From Terriglobia bacterium (lineage in GTDB: Bacteria > Acidobacteriota > Terriglobia > Bryobacterales > Bryobacteraceae), in contig JAJPHN010000009.1 in NCBI GenBank assembly GCA_021325235.1, positions 86,459-150,458 on the forward strand: a stretch of DNA of 64,000 nt, given 5' to 3'. The notes below the pieces were generated by a model. It was not told the origin of the DNA, made no database searches, and worked only from the letters and a program-made list of their open reading frames with translations. Below, piece after piece: positions 36,419-45,182 of the stretch. Both the position numbers and the translations under genes were made by a program. Every line of letters starts with the position of its first letter. Position 1 is the first letter of the stretch.

Positions 36419-37531
36419 CTATGCCGCACCGCGCAACTTTCTCCACAGCAACCGGCCCGGCCAGATCGTGATCGCCCCAATTACCAGCAGCACCGGCCCG
36501 CACGTGAGCAGAAGTACCGCGCATCCCTCCACCAGATCGACCAGCGTCTGCCAGCCATCCACCGCCGCGTTCCGGAGCCGCGTCGAAATGGCCGCATGAT
36601 CCGTTCCCGCCGGCTTGCGATACCGCTCAGTCATCGTCACCCGCACGCTCGCCAGCGCCACCCGATTCGCCAGCGCCTTCTGCTCCGCTTCTGTTGTCTC
36701 GATCTCGCCGCGCACCCGCGCAATCTGCTCCTCCACTTCCAGCACATCCGAAAGCTTGCCCGTCCGCTGCTGCAGAATTGCAGTGAGCCGTTTTTCTGTC
36801 TCGCGCAGATTTGCCAGCCGCGCATCGGTATCCACCGATTGCCGCGTTACATCTTCGCCCCGCTGCGATTCCGTATCCACGTGTCCCAGTGTTCTCAGAT
36901 CGCGGTACAGCGCATCCAGTTCCGCCGCCGGTACCTTCAGCGTCGCCGTAAGCGACTTCGCCTCCTCCGCCGATCGGTTCATCGCGAGCTCTGAAACAAA
37001 TCCGCCGCGCGCCTTCACCATCTGCTCCATACGCCCCCGAGCGTCGTCGAAGCGTTCCACGGTAATCGCCAGGTTCGCCTCCCGTGCGATCCTGACCGCC
37101 ATAGCCGGCATATCCTTCTGAATCTGCCCCGCCCGATCCATCAGCATCACGTCAGGCGCGGGCTCTGTCGTCGTCGCTTGCCGCTGCTGCAGGGAATCTA
37201 CGCTGGGCGCCGAGTAGTCAACAATTGCCGGCCGGTGCCTTATCCCAAGCCCGATACCAAAAACTCCGATCACCCCTGCCGCAACTGCCGCCCACTCCCA
37301 ACGAAACCGCCGCTTCTGCGGCACTGCGGGCGCGGTCCAATCCGCCCGAACACCCGGCGCTTTCCACCGCTTCATTGCGCCCGACAGATGCTTCAGATCC
37401 TCCACCACCCCGCGACACTCGTCACACCCGGCCAGATGTTCTTCCACACGCTCCGCCTCATTCAAGCTCAGCTCGCCATCGAGATACGCCATCATCTCCT
37501 CTTCCGCAAACGGATGCGTTTTCAGCTGCAT
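36419..37531 (-). CDS. anti-sigma factor with zinc finger and DUF4349 domain
   Basis: 370 residues. The N-terminus is a zf-HC2 anti-sigma module with the H-x3-C-x2-C triad (VEEHLAGCDECRG). A membrane helix follows (WAAVAAGVIGVFGIGLGI), then a DUF4349 periplasmic domain with coiled coil (REANLAITVERFDDARGRMEQMV; SDVLEVEEQIARVRGEIETTEAEQKAL), and a second helix near the C-terminus. Its start overlaps the upstream sigma factor gene by 10 bp, the usual pairing. It should hold the sigma factor inactive at the membrane until an envelope signal. Confidence 0.88.
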   Translation of the reverse strand: MQLKTHPFAEEEMMAYLDGELSLNEAERVEEHLAGCDECRGVVEDLKHLSGAMKRWKAPGVRADWTAPAVPQKRRFRWEWAAVAAGVIGVFGIGLGIRHRPAIVDYSAPSVDSLQQRQATTTEPAPDVMLMDRAGQIQKDMPAMAVRIAREANLAITVERFDDARGRMEQMVKARGGFVSELAMNRSAEEAKSLTATLKVPAAELDALYRDLRTLGHVDTESQRGEDVTRQSVDTDARLANLRETEKRLTAILQQRTGKLSDVLEVEEQIARVRGEIETTEAEQKALANRVALASVRVTMTERYRKPAGTDHAAISTRLRNAAVDGWQTLVDLVEGCAVLLLTCGPVLLVIGAITIWPGRLLWRKLRGAA

Positions 37532-38064
37532 GTTCCGTCCTCTCGCCCGAGCGCCGCTTCCACCGGCTCCAGATACCGCTTCAATTGCATGCGTGCCCGA
37601 AATAGCCGCGACCGCACCGTGTTTACCGGTATATCGAGCAGCACCGCCATCTCCGCATAACTCAGCTGTTCATATTCGCGCAGCATCACCATCTCGCGCT
37701 CGCTCTCCTGCAAAAGCGACAGCGCCTTTCGCACCGCCAGACTCGAGTCGTAGTCGCTCTCCGCGCCAGGCTCCGCCGACAGCCAATCCGTCTTACGAAA
37801 CGCCTGCTTCCGCCGCTCCGCCATTGCCATCTTCAATGCAATTCCGTATAAATACCCGCGCACCGGCGCTCTCGGGTCATATCGATCTCTCGCCTTCATC
37901 ACTGCCACAAAGACTTCCTGCGCCAGATCCTCGGCCCGCTCGCGATCGAACACACGCCGGTAGAAAAATCCGAACAGCGGCTCGCGATATCGCGCGAACA
38001 GCTCCGCGAACGCCTCCCCCGATCCTCTCCGATATCGCCGCAACAGCTCTTCGTCGCTGATCAT
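37522..38064 (-). CDS. ECF (RpoE-like) RNA polymerase sigma factor
   Basis: 180 residues. Sigma region 2 is DEELLRRYRRGSGEAFAELFARY...RAEDLAQEVFVAVMKARDRYD, and region 4 is LLQESEREMVMLREYEQLSYAEMAVLLDIPVNTVRSRLFRARMQLKRYL. It is controlled by the overlapping downstream anti-sigma gene. A GGAACTTTT box upstream suggests autoregulation. Confidence 0.93.
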   Translation of the reverse strand: MISDEELLRRYRRGSGEAFAELFARYREPLFGFFYRRVFDRERAEDLAQEVFVAVMKARDRYDPRAPVRGYLYGIALKMAMAERRKQAFRKTDWLSAEPGAESDYDSSLAVRKALSLLQESEREMVMLREYEQLSYAEMAVLLDIPVNTVRSRLFRARMQLKRYLEPVEAALGREDGTCS

Positions 38065-38095
38065 CTTTGTGCTGACCGTGCCTGCGCTCTATCTC

Positions 38096-38123
38096 TCAAT
38101 GTCCCCAGGCGCGGAAAAGTTCC
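38096..38123 (-). promoter_or_regulatory. candidate ECF sigma-dependent promoter (autoregulation)
   Basis: On the minus strand GGAACTTTT (38123-38115) matches the -35 consensus of RpoE-type sigma factors. The expected -10 window falls around 38101-38096 (CATTGA). It lies 32 bp upstream of the sigma factor start. The -35 is convincing; the -10 is weak. Confidence 0.4.
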
Positions 38124-38222
38124 ATCTGGTGACGAGAATTTCTCCCGGATCAGTACCACGACACAGCACGTTACTTTCAGCTCTCATCCTTCGATGAACT
38201 TTCCGCCGGCTCGCGCAGGTCT

Positions 38223-39191
38223 TTAGAATTCGTAGCCCGTTCGCGAGTAGGCGATGGCTCCGGGCACCTTCACCACAACCCGGATCGAGTGGTAACCGGG
38301 CTCTGTGGAATTCGGCGTATACGTGAGCGAGTATGTGCTCCTCAATTCCGTGCCCATCACAATCAGCGCATCCTCGAGTTGTGCCTGTTTTCGGAAGTGA
38401 ATCTGCATCCCTCCCGTTCTGGCTACCAGTTGTGAGAACGGATCGCCTCTTTCCATCGATTTCGCGCCGTGCAACAGAGTCGGAATTAGCGACGTCAGCT
38501 CGACTCCTGCTGCCACCCCGCCTTTCTGCGACGACATGTCGGGAAAATGGAACGTGTCGGCCACAAACTTCTTGCCAGCTAGCGGCAGAACCAAAGCGTA
38601 GATCTGTACGTTTGCCCGTCCCGCATGCGCTGCAACGCTTGCGAACGTGCGCGCGCTTCGTTGGTCGTAAGGCTGTCCGATCAGCAACAAAACGCGAGCG
38701 CGCCCCGCTGGTTCGGTCTCCAGCATCTCGATTCCACGCTCTGCCGCATCGAGCATGTGGGCGTCCCGGCCCGCAGCGGACAATTTGGCGAATGCGTCTT
38801 TCATGCGAGCCGGCCCGAACCCTCTGACCACCTCCACATCATCCGCGTAGGAAAGAACCGCTGCCTTCCCATCTGCCCCGAGCAGCAGATCCTCAACCAC
38901 GCTCCCGGTCTTCACCACAAATGGCAGATAGTCCCGCATGGCCTCGTTCGCCTGTATCGCGATGACTGCCGACGCCGCCTCGAGACCTGACTCGAGCGAA
39001 AATTTCTGAGCGCGCCCGTTATCGAAAACTTCGAACTTGTCTGCCTCGAGGCCCGTGATCACTCTGCCGGCGCGCGACAACACAAGCGTGGGAACAACTA
39101 CCAGGCGGACCGGAACGCGAACAACCGGGGATTGCCCCAACACGAGTACAACGGCAAGCAGCACAATGCCGAGCCGTCCCGGGCAGGACAT
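38223..39191 (-). CDS. secreted VWFA-related domain protein
   Basis: 322 residues. The signal peptide spans about 1-20 (LGIVLLAVVLVLGQ). The body follows the acidobacterial VWFA-related layout: a beta segment (VRLVVVPTLVLSRAGRVITGLEADKFEVFDNGRAQKF), a von Willebrand A-like fold, and a C-terminal STYSLTYTPNSTEPGYHSIRVVVK. The metal-binding DxSxS of true VWA domains is replaced by AIQANEAM, so it probably does not bind a divalent ion. Function is unknown. It faces purM with a 180-bp divergent gap. Confidence 0.82.
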   Translation of the reverse strand: MSCPGRLGIVLLAVVLVLGQSPVVRVPVRLVVVPTLVLSRAGRVITGLEADKFEVFDNGRAQKFSLESGLEAASAVIAIQANEAMRDYLPFVVKTGSVVEDLLLGADGKAAVLSYADDVEVVRGFGPARMKDAFAKLSAAGRDAHMLDAAERGIEMLETEPAGRARVLLLIGQPYDQRSARTFASVAAHAGRANVQIYALVLPLAGKKFVADTFHFPDMSSQKGGVAAGVELTSLIPTLLHGAKSMERGDPFSQLVARTGGMQIHFRKQAQLEDALIVMGTELRSTYSLTYTPNSTEPGYHSIRVVVKVPGAIAYSRTGYEF

Positions 39192-39371
39192 TTTCCAATG
39201 CTATAGCAGCACGGATGATCGCCTTCCTGCCTGGCGCGATCGCGACAGAGCGGCCCGCGACCTGTCAGTCACACACGGCAGCCGCGCCCATCTCCTTGCC
39301 AGCACGCATCTTCACTGAACGAGCGAGGCCGGCTCATCTTTCCATTCGATAAACTGATTTTTCCTGGACCC

Positions 39372-40412
39372 GTGCCGAAGAAAACAACCTATCGCGATGC
39401 AGGTGTCAACATCGACGAAGCGGATCGCGCCGTCTCGCGTATCCGCCGCCTCGCCGCCGCTACCCGCACCGCCGGCGTTCTCACCTCTATCGGCAGCTTC
39501 GGCGCGGGTTTCAACCTCAAAGGTTTTCGCGATCCGGTGCTCGTCAGCTCAGCCGATGGCGTCGGCACCAAGCTCAAGATTGCCTTCGCCGCCGGCCGCC
39601 ACGACACTGTCGGCGAAGATCTTGTGAACCACTGTGTCAACGACATTGCCGTCCAGGGCGCGAAGCCGCTCTTTTTCCTCGATTATTTCGCTGTCGGCAA
39701 GCTGAACGCCAAAGTGGTGGCCGATGTTGTCGAAGGCATCGCCCGCGGCTGCAAGCGCAACGGCTGCGCCCTGATCGGCGGTGAAACCGCCGAAATGCCC
39801 GGCATGTACCAATCGGGCGAATACGATCTGGCCGGCTTCATCGTCGGTGTTGTCGAGCGCAAGCGCCTGCTCACCGGCGAAACCATTCAACCCGGCGATC
39901 TGCTGCTCGGCCTGCCTTCCAACGGCCTTCATACCAACGGCTATTCGCTGGCTCGCGCCGTACTCTTCGAGTTCGCCGGCCACAAGCCGACTGCCCGCCT
40001 CAATGGCCTCGCTGGTACGCTCGCCGACGAGCTGCTCAAAATTCACAAGTCTTATCTCAAGCCCATTGAGGCGCTCCATTCCGCCGGGCTCCTCAAGGGC
40101 GCAGCGCACATTACCGGCGGCGGCCTCACCGACAATCTCCCGCGCATCCTGCCCAAAGGAACCGCCGCGCAGATCGAGCTTGGCTCCTGGCCTCGCCAGC
40201 CGATCTTCGATCTGCTGCAAAAACTCGGCAACATTCCCGAAGACGATTTTCGCCGCACCTTCAACCTGGGCATCGGCATGGTTTTCGCCATTTCTCCGCG
40301 TCAGCTCGCAGCGGCCGAAAAGATTTTGAAAAAGCTCCGCGAGCCCGCCTACCCGATCGGCCGCATTGTCGCCGCCAGATCCGCCCGCCAGTCCCGAGTC
40401 GTCTACCAGTGA
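39372..40412 (+). CDS. purM: phosphoribosylformylglycinamidine cyclo-ligase
   Basis: 346 residues. It makes AIR from FGAM with ATP in purine synthesis. The typical start YRDAGVNIDEADRAVSRI, then SSADGVGTKLKIA, HCVNDIAVQGAKPLFFLDYFA, ALIGGETAEMPGMY and HITGGGLTDNLPRILP are all present, at normal length. The start is GTG. It overlaps purN by 4 bp and forms an operon with it. Confidence 0.96.
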   Translation: MPKKTTYRDAGVNIDEADRAVSRIRRLAAATRTAGVLTSIGSFGAGFNLKGFRDPVLVSSADGVGTKLKIAFAAGRHDTVGEDLVNHCVNDIAVQGAKPLFFLDYFAVGKLNAKVVADVVEGIARGCKRNGCALIGGETAEMPGMYQSGEYDLAGFIVGVVERKRLLTGETIQPGDLLLGLPSNGLHTNGYSLARAVLFEFAGHKPTARLNGLAGTLADELLKIHKSYLKPIEALHSAGLLKGAAHITGGGLTDNLPRILPKGTAAQIELGSWPRQPIFDLLQKLGNIPEDDFRRTFNLGIGMVFAISPRQLAAAEKILKKLREPAYPIGRIVAARSARQSRVVYQ

Positions 40413-41011
40413 AGCAACGCCTCGGAATCCTGCTCTCCGGACGCGGATCGAATTTCGAAGCGATTGCCCGCAATGTGCTGAACGGCACGCTCGCTTGCGA
40501 AATTGGCTTCGTTTTTTCAAATCGCCCGGAAGCTCCCGGCCTCCAGCTGGCGCGCGAACTCGGCTTCGACGTGGCTTCGTTTCCTTCAAAAGGGATCGAC
40601 CGCGCTGCGTTTGACGAACAAGTGGCGAAACTGCTCCACCAACACCGCGTCGATCTCATTTGTCTGGCCGGTTATATGCGCCTGCTCACGGGTGGCTTCG
40701 TTTCTCAATTTTCGGGGCGCATCCTGAACATCCACCCATCGTTGCTGCCCGCCTTCCCCGGACTCGACGCGCAGCACCAGGCTCTCGTCCACGGCGTCAA
40801 GGTCACCGGCTGCACCGTTCATTTTGTCGATGAAAACCTGGATAGCGGCCCCATCCTGCTGCAATCGCCCGTACCCGTGCTCGACAACGATACCGTCGAA
40901 TCGCTCTCCGCGCGCATCCTGCGCGAAGAACACCGAATTTATTCCGAAGCGATCGCCTGGGTCCTTCGCGGCAATTACCGCATCGAGGGCCGCCGCGTCA
41001 TTCAAACCTAA
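40409..41011 (+). CDS. purN: phosphoribosylglycinamide formyltransferase
   Basis: 200 residues. It transfers a formyl group from 10-formyl-THF to GAR. Motifs are LLSGRGSNFEAI (phosphate loop), NIHPSLLPAFPGLDAQHQAL (catalytic Asn/His) and VTGCTVHFVDENLDSGPIL (catalytic Asp). The start is GTG in the GTGA overlap with purM. The stop is directly followed by the ATG of the M23 peptidase gene, so the operon probably extends. Confidence 0.96.
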   Translation: MKQRLGILLSGRGSNFEAIARNVLNGTLACEIGFVFSNRPEAPGLQLARELGFDVASFPSKGIDRAAFDEQVAKLLHQHRVDLICLAGYMRLLTGGFVSQFSGRILNIHPSLLPAFPGLDAQHQALVHGVKVTGCTVHFVDENLDSGPILLQSPVPVLDNDTVESLSARILREEHRIYSEAIAWVLRGNYRIEGRRVIQT

Positions 41012-42409
41012 ATGGAACCGAGCACTCTCCTCAAACGCGCTGCCGCCGTCGTCGCGGCCATTGTTCTCCTTATCTTCGTCTATATCTGGTTTTCGGGTGC
41101 CACCCCGACGCTGAAGTTTGCTAAGCCGGTCGCGTTCATCGGACCCTCAACCTCGGTCCTGGTCGAAGCCGACGCGCCGCACGGCCTGAAGGCCTTCTCC
41201 GCATCCCTCGAGCAGAACGGTCAAACGGCGAATATCTATCAGGACCACACCCACACGAAACAGCGCGTGGGCGCTTACACCTTCTACGCCGGTTCAAAGC
41301 AGGCTTCGTTCCTGAAAGAAGGCACCGCGCGCCTCGTCATTCGCGCGAAATCCAACGATCTGCGCGGCTCGACTGCCGAACTCGCCCAGGACGTCCAGGT
41401 GATTCTCCGCCCGCCGACCATCGTCGCTGACGGCTTCCAGCACTACATCAACCAGGGCGGCTCCGAACTCGTCACGCTCGATCTCGGAGGCAGCTGGACC
41501 GAAGCGGGCGTTCGCGTTGCCAACTATAGCGCCGGCTCGTTTCCCATGCCCGGGCAGCCCGACAACAGCCCGCATCGCTTCTCCCTGTTCCCGTATCCCT
41601 GGGACGTTCCGCCCGATACCATCCCGCTTGCCTTCGCCCGCAACGGCGCCGGAACCGAAACAACCAGTTCGTTCTGGGTGAAAGTTTTCCCCAAGCGCTT
41701 CCGCGAGAGCACCATCGTCCTCACCGATCGCAATATGCAGAAGGTGGTCGGCGAACTCGATCCGAACGGAACCGGTTCACTCCTCGACCGTTTTCTCAAA
41801 CTCAACCGCGAGCTGCGCAAATCGAACGCTCAGACGATTTACGATCTGCGCAACAATACCGAAAAGAAAATTCTCTGGTCCGGACCGTTCATTCCCGTCA
41901 AAGGCGCTCGCGAATCGTTTTTCGCCGATCGCCGCAGCTACGTTTACAACGGGCGCAAAGTGGATGAGCAGGTGCATCTCGGCTACGATCTCGCGCAGAC
42001 CATGAATTCGCCGGTGAAGGCCGCCAACTCCGGACGCGTGATCTACGCCGACCGTCTCGGCCTTTACGGAAACTGCGTCATTATCGACCACGGCTATTCT
42101 CTGCAGAGCCTTTACGGCCACATGAGCCGCATTCTCGTCAAAGTGGGCGATAACGTTGCGAAAGAGCAGCAGATCGGCGTCAGCGGAGCCACCGGCATGG
42201 CGTTTGGCGACCACGTTCACTTCAGCATGATGATCGCCGGCATTCAGGTCGACCCGAAGGAGTGGTGGGACGAGCACTGGATTCACGATCGTATCCTGAG
42301 CAAAATCGGTCCAAACGCTGGCAAATCGCCCGTTGCGTCTGCCCCGCCTTCCGAGCCCGCTGAGCCCGCTCATAAAACCGGTCGCAAGCGCGGCCATCGC
42401 CGGCACTGA
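41012..42409 (+). CDS. M23-family (LytM/LysM-type) cell wall peptidase
   Basis: 465 residues. An N-terminal membrane anchor (AAAVVAAIVLLIFVYIWF) is followed by a ~270-residue periplasmic region of unknown fold and a C-terminal LytM domain. The zinc ligands are in HLGYDLAQ (HxxxD) and DHVHFSM (HxH), both intact, so an active peptidoglycan endopeptidase is likely. The C-terminus is a Pro/Ala then basic tail (KTGRKRGHRRH). It starts with no gap after purN and is followed 7 bp later by the FkbM gene. Confidence 0.9.
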   Translation: MEPSTLLKRAAAVVAAIVLLIFVYIWFSGATPTLKFAKPVAFIGPSTSVLVEADAPHGLKAFSASLEQNGQTANIYQDHTHTKQRVGAYTFYAGSKQASFLKEGTARLVIRAKSNDLRGSTAELAQDVQVILRPPTIVADGFQHYINQGGSELVTLDLGGSWTEAGVRVANYSAGSFPMPGQPDNSPHRFSLFPYPWDVPPDTIPLAFARNGAGTETTSSFWVKVFPKRFRESTIVLTDRNMQKVVGELDPNGTGSLLDRFLKLNRELRKSNAQTIYDLRNNTEKKILWSGPFIPVKGARESFFADRRSYVYNGRKVDEQVHLGYDLAQTMNSPVKAANSGRVIYADRLGLYGNCVIIDHGYSLQSLYGHMSRILVKVGDNVAKEQQIGVSGATGMAFGDHVHFSMMIAGIQVDPKEWWDEHWIHDRILSKIGPNAGKSPVASAPPSEPAEPAHKTGRKRGHRRH

Positions 42410-42416
42410 GGGCGCC

Positions 42417-43376
42417 ATGAACCCGAAGCAATTCCTGGAGACGATCTATCGCCTGTGTCTCGGACGCGAGCCAGACCCCGCCGGGTATCAACACTGGCTC
42501 AAGGTCCTCGAATCCACCGGTGACTACGCCTCCGTCCTGAACAGTTTTCTCGAGAGCACGGAGTACGCGGCCCGGCAGCGTGCTGCGCCGCCTGTCGAAT
42601 CCCAAAGGAAACCACGAAATCCCGCCGGTCTCCTGCGCGATCTCCGCCGTCCGCTCCGCATCGTCGATGTGGGCGCACAAATGTTGGTGCCGCAGTCGCA
42701 CGTCTACGAATCGCTCCTCGAATTTCCCGCCGAGATTATCGGATTCGATCCGCTCGAAGAGCGCTTACGCGAGCGCGCCGAAGCGGAAGGCGGCCCGGCC
42801 CTCAAGCTTTATCCGTACGCGATCGGCGATGGCGGCGCTCATACCCTGTACGTCAACAACGATGACGGGACGTCTTCTCTCTTTCCGCTCAATTCCCGGC
42901 TGAACAGCAAGTTCAATCATCTGCACGAATTGAAAACGGTCGAGACTCGCGAAATCGTCACGCGCCGCCTGGACGACGCGCTGCCCGGAGGGCCCATCGA
43001 TTTCCTGAAGCTCGATGTGCAGGGCGCCGAACTCATGATTCTGCAGTCCGCCCCGCGCTCGCTCGCCAACACGGCCGTCGTGCACTGCGAAGCGGAATTC
43101 AGCCCGATCTATCAGGACCAGCCGCTCTTCCCTGCCATTTACGACCTGCTCACCTGGCACGGCTTCGACTTCATCGACCTGCTCGCCTCAGGCCGCTATC
43201 ATTACCTGACAAAATCAGGCGAGACCAGCCACGACCGGCTCATCTGGGGCGACACAATCTTCTTCCGCGAAACGCAAGATCGTCAGACACTGCTGGTCCA
43301 GTCCGTTATTGCCGACGTTGTATATGGGAAAGCGAGTCTGGCGGAATATCTGTACGAGAAAGCCGAAGCTGCGTAA
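42417..43376 (+). CDS. FkbM-family methyltransferase with N-terminal DUF4214-like domain
   Basis: 319 residues. Residues 1-55 (FLETIYRLCLGREPDPAGYQHWLKVL) resemble DUF4214/phycobilisome-linker-like repeats. The rest is an FkbM SAM-dependent methyltransferase: RIVDVGAQ near 90, IIGFDPLEER (acidic motif), and VTRRLDDALPGGPIDFLKLDVQGAELMIL. Such enzymes methylate sugars or polysaccharides, or antibiotic hydroxyls. The ATG at 42417 is chosen because the domain starts there; the frame is open upstream inside the M23 gene. Confidence 0.87.
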   Translation: MNPKQFLETIYRLCLGREPDPAGYQHWLKVLESTGDYASVLNSFLESTEYAARQRAAPPVESQRKPRNPAGLLRDLRRPLRIVDVGAQMLVPQSHVYESLLEFPAEIIGFDPLEERLRERAEAEGGPALKLYPYAIGDGGAHTLYVNNDDGTSSLFPLNSRLNSKFNHLHELKTVETREIVTRRLDDALPGGPIDFLKLDVQGAELMILQSAPRSLANTAVVHCEAEFSPIYQDQPLFPAIYDLLTWHGFDFIDLLASGRYHYLTKSGETSHDRLIWGDTIFFRETQDRQTLLVQSVIADVVYGKASLAEYLYEKAEAA

Positions 43377-43382
43377 TTCGTG

Positions 43383-45182
43383 CTATTCCCACTCGATGGT
43401 GCCCGGGGGCTTGTGAGTGAGATCGTAAAACACGGCGGCGATATCCGGCACATTGAGCAGCCGCTTGGTCAGCTCTGTAAGATGCGCCTCGGCCATCAGC
43501 ACCACGTCGGCGGTCATTCCGTCCACTGACGAAATCGGCCGCAGCACAACCGATTCGCTCGCGCCGGCTACTCCGAGCGGCAGCAGCACGACCGGGAACT
43601 GCCAGACCTGATTCTCGAATCCGGTTTCGAGGCAGAACTCGCGCACGATTCCATCGGCTTCGCGCAGCACTTCGAGCCTCTGCTTCGTTACGGTCGCGGC
43701 GAATACCGAGAACGCTTCGAGCGGCTCTTTGCTTCCGCACAACGCAATCACTCGGTTGATGTCGGAGCGCTCGTTGGTCAGCGTAGGAGCGATACTCTCA
43801 ATGCCCTCACGGTCAGGCGCGCGATTCAGCGCGAGCACCTGGCGGTAGCTGCGCACATCGCCTTGCACACCCACCGAGCGCACCGGCAGAAGTGCGCCTT
43901 CGCTCGAAGCGACCACCGCGGCTCTCGATCGTGAACACAGGCAGCGAATGGCGAGGCCCGGCCCCGGAAACGGATGGCGTGCCAGAAATGGCGCCGGGAC
44001 GCCCAGTTCGCGTCCGATCTCGCGCACTTCGTCCTTGTAGAACGACGTCAGCGGTTCGATAATCCGGCCGGATTCGATCAGCGCCTGAATGCCTGCCACG
44101 CGGTTATGGTGAGTCTTGATCAGATCCGATTTCGCAGTCCCGCCCGATTCGATCGTGTCCGGGTAGATCGTTCCCTGCCCCAGAATCCAGTGCCCGTCCA
44201 GAAAATGTTCCGATGCCAGAATTCGTTCCTGCACTCGCACAAATTGCTCGCCGATGGCGAGGCGCTTGGCTTCGGGATCCGTCAGACCTTCGAGGGCGTG
44301 CAGGAATTCGGCCTCGGCTTCATCCACCAGGAAATGCGTCGCGCCCAGTTCGGCGAAAACCGAGCGCACGAACGCTGTTTCGTTCTTACGCATCAGGCCG
44401 GTGTCGACGTAAATGCCGTAGACGCGCTCCGGACCGAGCGCACGCAGACAGAGAGTGTACGCGACCGTGGAATCAACCCCGCCGCTCACGAAAAAGAACA
44501 CATTCCGGTCGCGAGCGATTCGCCGGATCTCTTCCTCAAGCGCCGGAATGCGCTGCGAAATATTCCAATCGCGCTCGGCACCGCAGATACCGAAGACGAA
44601 GTTCTCGAGAATTCGCCTGCCCGCGCGCGTATGCACGACTTCCGGATGGAACTGAATCCCGAACAACCGGCGCGCCGGATCGGACATAGCGGCAACGCCG
44701 GATACGCCGCTCGAAGCAGTCACGCGAAAGCCTGGGGGAACCGCCGCTACCGTATCGAAATGACTCATCCAGATCTGCGATTCGGAAACGCCATTCCACA
44801 GCGGATCCTGTTCCGTGACGGTCAGGTGCGCCGGACCGTATTCGCCGCGCGTGCCGCGCTCGACCTTCCCGCCGAGATGCCGGGCAAGCAGTTGATGCCC
44901 GTAGCAGATGCCGAGCAACGGCACGCCGCTGGTCACCAGGTCCGGATCGATATCCGGGCAGCCTGCTTCAAAGACGCTTCCCGGTCCCCCGGAGATGATC
45001 ACGCCTTTGCGCGCGCGCAGCTCCGAAGCCGGCGTCTCGCTCGGCTGTACGTCCGCATAGACGCCTAGATCGCGCACGCGCCGTGCGATCAGATGGGTAT
45101 ATTGACCACCGGTATCGAGCACGGTGATCTGTGGTGTGGAGATGTTCGAATGCTTACCGGAGACTGGCTCGCTGTTTCTCAA
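43383..45182 (-). CDS. guaA: GMP synthase (glutamine-hydrolysing), long eukaryote-like form
   Basis: About 599 residues. It converts XMP to GMP. The class I amidotransferase domain has Cys93 in GICYGHQ and IQFHPEVVH; the ATP pyrophosphatase P-loop is SGGVDST. The C-terminal part is longer than in most bacteria: after GPGLAIRCL comes LLPVRSVGVQGDVRSY, then INRVIALCG, then PVVLLPLG and a final KPPGTIEWE, an order seen in the human-type enzyme with an inserted dimerisation subdomain. The start is uncertain: no ATG or GTG precedes VLDTGGQYTHL, and TTG 45182 lies 29 bp inside the S41 gene. Confidence 0.9.
   Translation of the reverse strand: MRNSEPVSGKHSNISTPQITVLDTGGQYTHLIARRVRDLGVYADVQPSETPASELRARKGVIISGGPGSVFEAGCPDIDPDLVTSGVPLLGICYGHQLLARHLGGKVERGTRGEYGPAHLTVTEQDPLWNGVSESQIWMSHFDTVAAVPPGFRVTASSGVSGVAAMSDPARRLFGIQFHPEVVHTRAGRRILENFVFGICGAERDWNISQRIPALEEEIRRIARDRNVFFFVSGGVDSTVAYTLCLRALGPERVYGIYVDTGLMRKNETAFVRSVFAELGATHFLVDEAEAEFLHALEGLTDPEAKRLAIGEQFVRVQERILASEHFLDGHWILGQGTIYPDTIESGGTAKSDLIKTHHNRVAGIQALIESGRIIEPLTSFYKDEVREIGRELGVPAPFLARHPFPGPGLAIRCLCSRSRAAVVASSEGALLPVRSVGVQGDVRSYRQVLALNRAPDREGIESIAPTLTNERSDINRVIALCGSKEPLEAFSVFAATVTKQRLEVLREADGIVREFCLETGFENQVWQFPVVLLPLGVAGASESVVLRPISSVDGMTADVVLMAEAHLTELTKRLLNVPDIAAVFYDLTHKPPGTIEWE

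Noticed and set aside
39549..40589. 346-codon minus-strand open frame opposite purM
   Set aside because: purM is unmistakable; the antisense frame is a GC-bias artefact.
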